A DNA stretch of 64,000 bases, from the NCBI GenBank assembly GCA_026874595.1, contig CM049306.1, positions 59,464,019 to 59,528,018 on the forward strand, written 5' to 3'. Below the pieces are notes generated by a model. It worked only from the letters and a program-made list of their open reading frames with translations, was not told where the DNA came from and ran no database searches. The position numbers were made by a program, and so were the translations under genes. Source of the stretch: Sipunculus nudus. Lineage: Eukaryota; Annelida; Sipuncula; Golfingiida; Sipunculidae. Shown in pieces: positions 13,379 through 25,816 of the stretch. How positions within the stretch are numbered: the first letter of the stretch is position 1; each line of letters begins with the position of its first letter.

Positions 13379-16300
13379 GCTTTCCTTAATGATATATCTT
13401 TCGACTCATTGGTTGATTTTACTCAAGTTTAAAAAAAAAATTAAAACAGTGCTACATTTTGACTCAAGTCGGCTTGACAGAAAAAAAAATAAAAAGAAAT
13501 TTTCGACTTTTTATAATAGTTATTCGATTAAAATATTGCCTAATAACTCCTCAAAAAGGTAACAAAGGTAAATTAGTGACTTCGTTTCAATACACAAGGG
13601 CATTAGCACATTATATAAACCTGCGACATTTTATGTTTTATTGCAGCTAGACATATATATTAGATGACGGGATACCATGCTTGCCACCCGTGCCATACCA
13701 AATGTTATAATATTTTTTTTCATATGGCCACTTATGCATTAAGCTTAAAATAATCAAGAAGACATGGCCTGTTGTCAGGATATCATATTGAATCTCTATA
13801 GTGAGAACAGATTTCACTATTTTGCTTGGATAGCTCAGACGGGGATTTATCCGTGGACTTTAAGCTCCGAAATACACCCCCGCTTTAAAACTCATCTGTT
13901 CTTTATACTAAATGTACTTAATTTATGGACACGTATGTTAAATGGTCATCACAAATCCGAGATGCAATTTTTAATATGATAATGTAAATAGTTATTTAAC
14001 ACAGTTAACATCTTTTTCTATTTTCACAAAATGTCACGTTCCAGTAGTCACACATCCGGTAAAAGCGGATGCAAAAAAAAAAAAAAAAAAAATAGTGACA
14101 CCATTGTAACTGATCCGGGGCCTCTGTTAACGACACCCAATTCAAGCATTTTTTTATCACACAAATTAACAACCACAATTTGAGTAACAAAGAAAACACC
14201 CCTGACCACGTCACGTTCTTGTGGATTTCAAAATGAATTATGTGATAGATATAGCATTTTCCCCCAAGGTAACAAGTTAACTCGCCCAGTGCACATTCTT
14301 GTTATTATCTAACTCATGGAGGGGTCTCCCTTGCTCCGGAAGGGAGACACCGTTCATATTCCCATACTAAAAACTTCCCACCAAAGATTCCCGAAGCAAC
14401 CGAGCTGGCCGTCAAAAAATGCTGCATGGTGTGACAAGTGGTGGTGAATTCACTGTAATTGGGCTAGCGTGAGTAAACCGTGCTGCGTATACTCCGCCTT
14501 CGTGGGTGTTTACTGTTTAAAATATACCATGCTCTGACAAGCGCATAAACACGAAAAAACTATCAGAGGACCTGTGCGTTTACTCACTTTCTTCTTAAAT
14601 GATACTGAGGATGAATTAATTTATCAATCACATCAGGTTATATTGTTAATAAAGTGCGATTACAGAAGAAAATACACAGACAAAACACATCCGTTTCCCA
14701 TATATAATCCAATATCACGGCTTAACAAGAAGTATTGTTGAATTTATTATGAGACAATATCTTTAAATAGAAAACAGAAACAAGTTTTCTTGTTGTAATT
14801 CAATCAGGTTTCTTGGCCTGACACACACACCTAAGGTGTGGCGTTAGTGACGCGATCCGATGGTCTGGAACCTACACATAAAGTCAGGTTAATAATCAGA
14901 CCTCATAAATTGGCATCTAGACAAAGTCACGCTAATAATCAGACCTTATACCATGGCACCTGCACATAAGACCAGGCACCTGATATTTATGTCATATAAA
15001 TTATCATGAGCTGGCACTTACAGATGAGGCCACGCTTTTGATCAGTTTTCATGGGCTGGCACCTAGACATAAGGCCATGCTTTAGATCAGTTCTCATAGT
15101 TTGGCACCAAGACACGAGGCCACGCTTTTGTTCGTTCTCATTGGCTGGCACGTAGACATGAGGTCACGCTTTTGATCAGGTCTCATGGACTGGCACCTAG
15201 ACATAAGGTTCTGCTTTTGCTCGGTTCTCATGGGCTGGCACCTTGACATAAGGCCACGCTATTGATCGGTTCTCATGGTCTTGCATCTAGACATAAGGCT
15301 CCGCTTTTGACCAGTTCCCATGCGCTGGAACTTAAACATAAAGCCACGCTTTTGATCGGTTCTAATGGGCTGGCACCTAGATATAAGGCTCCGCTTTTGA
15401 TTGGTTCTCATGGGCTGGCACCCAGACATAAGGTCACACTTTAGATCAGTTCCCATGGGCTTGCACCTAGAAATAAGTCCTAGCTTTTGTTCGGTTCCCA
15501 TGGGCTGGCACCTAGACATAAGGCCACGCTTTCGATCGGTTCTAATGGTCTGGCACCTAGACATAAGACCACGGTTTCGATCGGTTCTAATGGTCTGGCA
15601 CCTAGACAAAAGGCCACGCTTTTGATCGGTTCTAATGGTCTGGCACCTAGACATAAGGCCACGCTTTCGATCGGTTCTAATGGTCTGGCACCTAGACATA
15701 AGGCCACGCTTTCGATCGGTTCTAATGGTATGGCACCTAGACATAAGGCTATTGATCGGTTCTCATGGTCTTGCATCTAGACATAAGGCTCCGCTTTTGA
15801 CCAGTTCCCATGCGCTGGAACTTAAACATAAGGCCACGCTTTTGATCGGTTCTAATGGGCTGGCACCTAGATATAAGGCTCCGCTTTTGATTGGTTCTCA
15901 TGGGCTGGCACCCAGACATAAGGTCACACTTTAGATCAGTTCCCATGGGCTGGCACCTAGAAATAAGGCCTAGCTTTTGTTCGGTTCCCATGGGCTGGCA
16001 CCTAGACATAAGGCCACGCTTTCGATCGGTTCTAATGGTCTGGCACCTAGACATAAGACCACGGTTTCGATCGCTTCTAATGGTCTGGCACCTAGACAAA
16101 AGGCCACGCTTTTGATCGGTTCTAATGGTCTGGCACCTAGACATAAGGCCACGCTTTCGATCGGTTCTAATGGTCTGGCACCTAGACATAAGGCCACGCT
16201 TTCGATCGGTTCTAATGGTATGGCACCTAGACATAAGGCCACGGTTTCGATCGGTTCTAATGGTCTGGCACCTAGGCATAAGGCCACGGTTTCGATCGGT

Positions 16301-19300
16301 TCTAATGGTCTGGCACCTAGACATAAGGCCATGCTTTAGATCGGTTCTAATGGTCTGGCACCTAGACATAAGGCCACGCTTTCGATCGGTTCTAATGGTC
16401 TGGCACCTAGACATAAGGCCACGCTTTTGATCGGTTCTAATGGTCTGGCACCTAGACATAAGGCCACGCTTTTGATCGGTTCTAAAGGTCTTGCACCTGG
16501 ACATAAGGCCACGGTTTTGATCGGTTCTCATGGGCTGACACCTAGACATAAGGTCACGCTTTTGATCGGTTCTCATGGGCTGGCACTTAGACATAAGCCC
16601 ACGCTTTTGATCAGTTCTAATGGGCTGGCCATGCTTTTTTTCGGTTCTATATAATGGTCTCGCATCTAAACATAAGGCCATAGGTTGCCATGGGAACTAG
16701 CGATTACATTTTGTTACCTCATATTACTGTGGTAAGACCTGGTTCAAAGGCATAATGTAAGCTGACTTGTATGATGTAATAGTACCGCATTCACCGAACT
16801 GATTTTGCTGTGTGACCTGTATTTTTCTGTTTTTTTTAATAAAAGCTAAATGCAAATGGCAACTTTAAATACCAGTATAATATTAGAATAGCTACCATAG
16901 CGTGGCCCTTGATCGTTTAAAGATATAATAAATAAAATTTTTTTTGCCGGTTTTCCTTAAAATGAATTCAATCATTTAATACATAAAGGGTCCGAGGTAC
17001 ATATTTATATAGGAGCTAATATATTATGCTAAACCGGACACTGTCAAGTCGCTCCCATGCACTCTATATATCGAAGTATGTGATTCACAGGATAGTGACG
17101 GCCGGTTTGACCATCCCCAAGTCAGATCAAAGGGTTAAATGTACATATCTTATCTGTGTATACACGAGGGAATCTGTTAAGCGTTTACACACTTGCTTAT
17201 CTGTAAGCCCCACGTTTAGTATATATTTAAACAAATGCGCAAAGGAAAACGCCAGAAGCGCAAAGCACGGCTTTGTAGACTTTTGATATGGGAGGTCAAT
17301 AACGAACGTTTTGCCCTGGCGGATCCAAGGCTCGGGAGGGTGGAGTGTCAAATTACCACTTAATAATAATAATGATTATAAGTATATAATGATAATAACA
17401 ATAAAAATATTATTTTTTGTTCTTATCTACCGATATCTCAGTGACTCCTTATTTTTTTCTTTTCGTCATTGACATATAATTAGTCATATTTTGTCAATTG
17501 TTTTAACACATAAAGTGTTATATATAACAGAATATTAACAAAAGTAATTACTAGTAAAAAGTTACCAGTAAAATAATATACATTTAATACGTTTAATATA
17601 CATTTTCAGGTCACATGCGCTTGTGATTCAGTTCTGTTGATTTTGATAAGATTACTTAAATATCCACATTGTATGCACAGAACATCTTTCAAGAGATACG
17701 TGCATGTTGGATTTCTATTTCATTACCCTATATAAATAAAAAAAAACAGACTGAGTTTGTGGATAGTTTTTAATAAGTTTTTAAACCAGTTTCAAGCTAC
17801 TGCATTTAAGAATAGCTGATGAATCCTATCCATGCCCTCCCCCAACCTTCCCTATATAGACGGAATCTCCTATCCTGTGGATTTACATGTATACAGAATC
17901 TTCGACAAGCCATCAGGGAACGTTTAAACACCTGTGATATTGTCTCGTCAAACCTGGAAGTGCATTTAGTCCAAGTAGGACATCCGAACTTCTCAGCGAA
18001 CACCTGCATAAGAACCAAGTATATATAAACATACTCAATGCTTTGTTTACATGAGTATTACTTCCACTCAAATGCAGTCCGACTTGACGAAACGTGGGCC
18101 TGTGACGACTGTTTGCTGTGCCATGCCGGTGTATTTACACGCATGTATTGTGTCAGAACACCCACGTAACTATGTCGTACAGAGGTGTGAAGACATCAAG
18201 ATTTGTGGTTCTGAGGAAAGTTTCAAGAGGTGCCACTTGAAGCATTCCGAGGGAATTATACATTCATTTAAGAACCTGGGAATTTATTTTATTTTTTTAT
18301 CTCTCCCAGTATACTAAACATTGTCCCAGTTCCAGCCCACGTGTACAAAAAAGATAGCCTTAACACCCCTCGAGTGCATTGTAAATTTACAAAAGATGAC
18401 ACATTAATAATTTATAATATAGACCACATGAGGTTGTTGTGCAAAAAAAATCTGGCCTCGTTAACTACTATTTATTCCATTCATGCCGCAGCCGAAACGA
18501 TGTACATAGTCGAACGCTTCACAAAAAGCAAAGAACTGTCGATCAGGAGTTCAGTATTCAGAGCGCTGCGTTTTGTAAACGTTTCAAATGATAGTTTTGC
18601 GTTCGATGACGTCTCGTGCTTTTGTAATTTGCTGTGGTTAACAGAATCATAGTCCCTCGCGTGTGGACTTCGTGTCTCCAGCCTGCTGTAACACAATAGA
18701 TGCCCACAGTTAGCACCTGCTCTCATCCTTGCTTAAACACACAATAACACTGAGATACTTCTGACGATGCAAGAATCTTTAAACGCACATATGCATTATT
18801 CTAAGGCTCGAAACGGTAGCTCATATCACTGAAAGGACGTACAGGAGGACATGTGTTCATCCCCGTTCGTGTGTGCGTGTGTCTGTTCACAACATAACTT
18901 ACGCAATCCTGATTAGAATCTCATAAAATTTTCAGGGCATTTCGGAAATGGGCCATTGAAGTATCGGTTAGATTTTGGTGTGGGTCATGCACATGATCAG
19001 GATTCAGGAGCGTCATCAAGGAATATTCACAAATGTATACAGTGACTTATGCATGAATGAACCTGAGAATACGGGCAGTATACGTGAATGCAAACACGGT
19101 TTTGGGACTATCCTACAATAAGCCCCCCCCCCCGACATACACACATTAAACATAGCGGAGGCTTGCATTCCTTAGAAAGTAGATTTCTAGTTGAATCATT
19201 GTTATCTGACTTATTAATCAAATTCCTTGTATTATCAATATTATTTAGAAATTTTAATTTTCCACTGATGCGAAATATAAAATATATAGTTTAGTGACAT

Positions 19301-22300
19301 TATCTTATCTAATACATTATATCTCTCGTATGCAAACTGAATATTATTGATATTCAGTTAAATAAGAATTCATGACTTAAGGTTTGTTTGGTTACCTCCA
19401 ACATAAATAAAATCACACAGTCCCATGTGAAGTCCTGCTGTGCATGTGTATCAAGGAACTGGTACTTTTGTGGTTTCATGTATATAGTGGTGGGCCGGAT
19501 CCATGTGGCTGTATTTACAAACAACATACCTTTTACTCATCATGAATGCTTGCAAATGTCGTTATCAAACTGGGACACCAAGGCGGAAGAGATAAAAGCC
19601 GTCTGACCTCAGATGTGAAATAAATCAAATTAGTACATTGATTCTACCACTAGATGCCGCCATTCGCATAAGCGTAAGTTACCATAATTCAGCAGAAACA
19701 CTTGATGGACTATTAATACTTGCAAGCATGGTGGATATTAGAGAAGTTAATACATGGATTATTACAACACTAGGAAATGCACTCTGTTACATGACATAAC
19801 CATGTTCTACTGCTAGAGAGGAAATAAACATATTTGACGATATAAACAACTTTTTCTACTCACGGAGGGAACACATAGACGACATACATAACCAATGTTT
19901 TCTACTGCCAAAGAGAAAGCATAGGAGACCACATAAGTAGCCTTAACTTATGCGAGAGAATGAAAAACATAGTAGACCGCATTAACAAACTTTCTGCTGG
20001 CAAAGTATTAAATGTAGGAGAAGACAGAACCGCCCTCTTCTACTGACAGAGGGAATACAAAGGAGAAAACATAACAAACCTGTTCTTTACTGCCAGAGAA
20101 AAAAAACTAGGAGACCACAACCAATCTTTTCTACTAACAGATAGAAAACATAGGAGACGACAGACACGTCCTTTTCTACTGCTAGCGAGAAAACAGAGGA
20201 GGCGACAGACCCGCCCTCTTCTGCAGCGAGAGAGAAATGTTATATTCACAACATGTAACAGGACAAGCATATTTGCAAAATATACTGAACATACGATACA
20301 CACGCAGTGTTACAGATTTCTGTATAGCATGTTGTGTACACGGCCAGGGTTTTGGTGTAGGTTTGTTTACACACTGCATCAGTAGCTGCTTCTTGGCGTT
20401 CGTTATTGGAGGCAGGACCCGGGGCCGGCGGGCTCGTCGTCCTGACCGTAGTTGTTTATTATTGCTGCTGTTCGGAGTTCTTCCCCTTCTCTGGCAGTAA
20501 CATCACGTCTCACCATGCCTCCCTGATGAGTGCCAGGTCCGGTCTTTTGTTCACAGTGTTTCCCGTGTCCGCTGCCTTCTGGGCATAACAAACAGCGGCC
20601 ATATGCAGTCAGTTCTCTTCCCGGGTGGAGAAGCATAGATACTGAAAACACTCCTTTGTAAGGTCTACCGCAATCGCTTTTATATTTCCCATGTCATTAA
20701 GTACTTCAAAATATTGTTCCTTCGTAAAACGTTTTTATAGGGGCGGGTCCATGCTATATAAAAAGGGGAAGAGAAGGTTCCATTGTTAGGAAGTTTAGGT
20801 CGAAAGGTACACGATATAGTCCCAGAAACATTTCTTTCAGATGAATAGAGTACTATCAACAGTAAAATCTTAATTCATAAATAGATGTTCATTGGAAGTA
20901 TACAGTATATGTCTCCCCTCCCATTGGGGAGACATATTGTGTTTTGTCTGTTGTCGTCGTCGTCCGTAGTCGGCAACGTCGTCGGCGTCGTCTGTGTCGA
21001 TTCTTATGAACGCAATAAATTTTGAACGACTCAACATATTTTCATTCGAAATTCGGTGAACCTGACCTGTATCATCAAGGTCAAACAGGCCGAAGTAGAA
21101 AAGTTTTGTGAACCCCAAAAAGTTTGAAATATCGCATATTTTATCCTCGAATTTGGAACACTTATTGTTTCAACCAAAATCAATGACGAGTTCGAAAATT
21201 TGTCACCTTGACCTTCAACATCAAGGTAAAATAGGCCAAATTCAATTTTTTTTTGTGAACCCCATAACTTTTGTTGTATGGCATATATTTTATTCAAATT
21301 TGAAACTTTAATTTTTTTCAAGCAAGTTCAATGACGAGTTCAAAACTGATGAAGTTGATGTCTGCTGATGTCTGCAAATTTGATATGTGAACTGTTTCTA
21401 AAAAAAAAATCTCGGAAGTGTTCGGAAACGGTGACCTTGAACTTCATCTTGAAATAGTCCGTATTTGTTTCCTCGAATCTGGGGATGGGAGGCTCAAAGG
21501 GAGGGGAGACATATATCTATATTTGCATTAACACACAAGCTCATTTTAGTTGATAATGCGAGACTAAAACCAGATTATATTAACTAGCGGTATACCCATA
21601 ATTTCGACATGTGACCAATGACATCCGGGTTTTAGTGTATACGCAAAATGGCAACCCCCATGAACGTTTCAAGAAAATAGGGGAAATATACCTGTCAGGG
21701 TTCGATAAGGGCGGGGGGATGCGATACGAAAATACTACAAGGATAGCGTCCGGGCGAGTGTGCATCTGCGAAGAGAGCTTTGTGACAAATAGATGTGTAT
21801 CGGTAAAGATGAGACCGAATAACGATTTTTTTTACCACGCCCAAATCCTCCAATTTTAGCAGGATATACATATACCAATCGTGCTCAATGCGTTGACAGG
21901 AGGATTGTTTTCACTCGAACAGCATGACAAGAGCTTAACGGAATAAAATAAAGATGTTAACCGTTGCTGTATAGATAATGTTTCGACGCGTGTTAATATT
22001 AATGTGAACAGTATAATGTTTATTATATTTTACTAATCTGAATGAATATTTCTATTTATTTGAAGACTTTGTCATATATATTATATATATATGAAATCTA
22101 GGAAACTATAAAGTGAAATATTGATGTCATACTTGAGTTTCAAAGGTATGCCTTGTATATAAACCACAACGTATACAAAGTCGTAACTTTCATGTCGAAT
22201 TAGCCAAAGTGAAAATGGTAAATAAATATCAGTATTACGTCACCGACATCATAGTAATAATGCATAGACATGGTTGAAACATGATTCACGAGATCAGTTA

Positions 22301-25300
22301 CAGATAAATGATTTTTTTGCAGTAAATTCTCTAAAAATCAAACACTAAATGTGTTTGTATTACATTTATATAAATATGTGTGCACTATATACATATACAC
22401 AGACCGCAATATATACTTTATAAAAAGTCACACGTTCCGGCGTCATAAATAATATATACAGGATGTTCTTTGAAGGTGCTCGGAGTACCGTGTTATCTGT
22501 GTTCAAGGGCCTACGGATCAGGCATCAAGGTCTAGACGATGTTACATTTATTACTTACAAACCGTAACACCGCGTGTCGTAATCCCACGACTCATGTACT
22601 GTATCATGAACTGTCGTCAAGGATCTTTATGGTTTAGGTAAATACCTGGGCGCACCTGTCGCAGGTAGAAGTCATGTTATCATTAAGGTGTGAAGAGAAT
22701 ACTCCTGAATAAAGCCGCTATCAACAGCCAGGTGTTGTAGTACTTGAGGCCCCGAGTCCAGGTGGGGCCCTCCTGTTGAGAATGGCTTAAAATCAGTGAG
22801 CTCTCACGGTCTCGGCCCGCCAGGGCACCGCCCTCACTTATTCACACGTGCGGTTATTTCTATCCGCAAACGATTTTGCACAGAGAAATAAATCGTAATT
22901 GCAGTATAATAACCTGTATTGCTTCTTGTTCTTCCTTATAACCATTTCATATCGAATTCAAGAAGACTTTGTATCTTATAGAACTTTTATCGTGACATAT
23001 AATGTTTCGGCAATATTATTATTAATACCAAAGTAATTATACCGAGAGTAGTGAATGGGTAATCTTCCCGCGCTTAATCGCCACTGGTTTAAACGCAAGT
23101 ACTTCGTAAGTCGTAAAACAAGTCGACCAACGCGATAATACAAGAAATTTCATCAATTCTGGGTACAGCTGTCACTTTTTATCAGAATCAAATGATGTCA
23201 CGTCTCGAAATAACTTTATTGCAGTGCATACTGCGCACACCTGCAGCAATGGGCGCATTCCTGCATGCGTGACGTGGCGCGCTTCTTGCGGTGGCATGGA
23301 TGTCATGGAGAGGACACTTGATCTAGGACAGAAACCAGAGCACGTCGCTGGAAAATTTGGCGATTAACTCCTTTATATCGAGATGCTATTTGCTGACTTC
23401 TTCAATCGGAATTGTTACACCAGTGCAGCGTTATCATCTGAAATCATATATCTGATTATTTTTTATGCTTCAATCGTTTTATACTTCAGGACCTTGTTGC
23501 TAACAACAATGTACCGGACTTAAGCCCAATACCATTGTTACAGTTGTGACGTCATAATTAGTGCTATAGTAACACACTGGTCATAGGTCACCACCGGAAC
23601 ACACAGATGAGATTACCCTGGGCTTAATTCCCCTACATGACTCCAGTAACCCAGATCTTTTGAAGAAAACGGTTCTGGAACTATTTGGCTTGGTCAACTT
23701 TCACAAGTTTCATTAATATGAAGATATATATATATAAAATACATCATTCAACAGACTAATAGTTACTCTGGTTGCTGTGGTTACAAAACTTTTCTCCTCC
23801 ACACATGCGAGTTATATCGCCCATTATATTTAACTTTGGGTAAAGCTTCTGATATGTGAGGATAATGTTTATCCCTTGCGATATGACGCCATCATTCTGC
23901 GGTCAATGACAACATACCGTTGAAGGTAAAACATGATCCTTGCACCCAAGTCGCTGGTCGACTGTAAACACGTGGCGGACCTGCATTATAATTGAGCCAT
24001 TTTATTCGTCAAGTCGTCATATTATGTTTAACAATGCTGATTAGGCCGTCTGCGGGCCATGCTTTAAGGATCTGAGAGCAGCAAGATACGGTCTGGGAGC
24101 TGTCGTTCTCAGACTGAAGACATGGGTCGGGCTCTCGCGGGTCATTAACACCGTGATTGTCCGTCAACTAACCAGCTTTGTATGGCCATCAGGATCTTAA
24201 GTGACAGAGAGGGAGTTGTTACAGACTCTGACATGTTTGCTGTCTGGGTCTGTTAGATCTGGCACTGATGATAAAACCAGAGGGTTTAATACATTGTCAC
24301 CTCAACGAGACTCCAGCGGCCAATCTACATACAAACAGCCAGCATTATGAAGTAAGCGCGGCAGAGACAGTGAACAAAACGCAGTTTCCTAGCGTCGATT
24401 TCTAGGTCTCACTGGAACGTCTTTACCGGATTGGCCCTTGATTCTGCCTGGAAACCCATACACTGATACAAAAGCAAGGGGTGTATAGGCCTACTTTATG
24501 ACTTCCACGTTACCAGTCCCAGATTGAGAACGTTTTCCACTCTGATTTTCCGGGGATTTTTAATTTAAAGCCAACGATAAACTCTTACCTGCTTTTACCA
24601 TGAACGCGTTATTTCCGTTTAAAGCAAAGTTCACTTAGTGCTTACAATGCGTCAATTATGCCAATTTTAGCAGTCCTTGTGATCGATGCTTTGGTAGATC
24701 TCTTATGCATACGTTTGCTGAAAAAAAACACAGTCTCAGATATAGTTGGAAAAGCGTGCATGAAGATAAACATATTATATTTTAGTATGAATATATAGAA
24801 TTCTGTACGATTTACCTCTTGTATAATTCACCTCACCATAATGTGTGAAAAAAAAATGTTTAACTGAAGATTTAAGACCAATCATGAGGACCAATGATAA
24901 AAGTGCATTTAATATTAAACTGCAAAAAAAATTTCTGACGATTTTGCCAGAAATTATCGAGAGTGAAAAAACAGAATATGCTTTATGGGGTGCACAGAAA
25001 TTCCCTATTAAAAATAATAAATGAAATTTTCTTTCGACACAAGTTGCGTTTATTTTTAATCTTGGAACCGCCCGTTTTATTTATATAAATCTTTCGGCCA
25101 GTCAGGGCAGCTGCTAAATGCAAGGTGACAGGTTTCTTTGAAAATGAGACAAAATATAATCTTATTAGTGGATATTGCCAGTGACAGACCGATCCAGAAA
25201 GCATGGCGGCCCCGGGATCAACCTCCTGCCCTCTCTTCCCCATGCAGGGCTAGTTAGCCAGTCAGACAGGCTCTGTTATGTCTCCCCGGGCAGACTCCTG

Positions 25301-25758
25301 GTCAGCCGGTCTCCTTATCTGGAACGTATCCATGAACATCAAACGTGACCACACAGCTGGCCAAGGCGTCGTCTGTGATTTGTGGCCAGTCCAGTTGTGT
25401 CATATGTTTTACGTAATGTTATCAAAAACTGGTCAGTGAGACCTCTTCTCCAGTGCAGTAATCTCTGTAATCTCTGTCTCCCGGGCGATGTGGCTTTTGA
25501 TGCTGGCAGCTATAATAAAGGAAGTGTCTAGGCAGCCAACAATGTCGGCTGCGGAGCAGCAGAGTCCTAGAAAAATCTAGGCAGCCGACATTTTCGGCTT
25601 TTCACAGTCTAACCTTGCATGCGCAGCCGACAATGCTTTACTCGATATTACAAGCACTTGTGTTGTCTATGCATGTACACAAACATTTAATATTTTGTTT
25701 GTCATTTACAGAACTGATATTACAGACGTGAGATATATACATAATAATTAACATGCAC

Positions 25759-25816
<58 letters not shown>

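Noticed and set aside
15749-16681. 310-codon minus-strand ORF as a repeat-protein gene
   Set aside because: The array has a 45-bp period, so several frames on both strands are open together; there is no promoter, signal, non-repeat domain or splice context.
14855-16683. CRISPR-like array
   Set aside because: Units are contiguous 45-bp tandem repeats with no unique spacers, in an intron of an animal gene.
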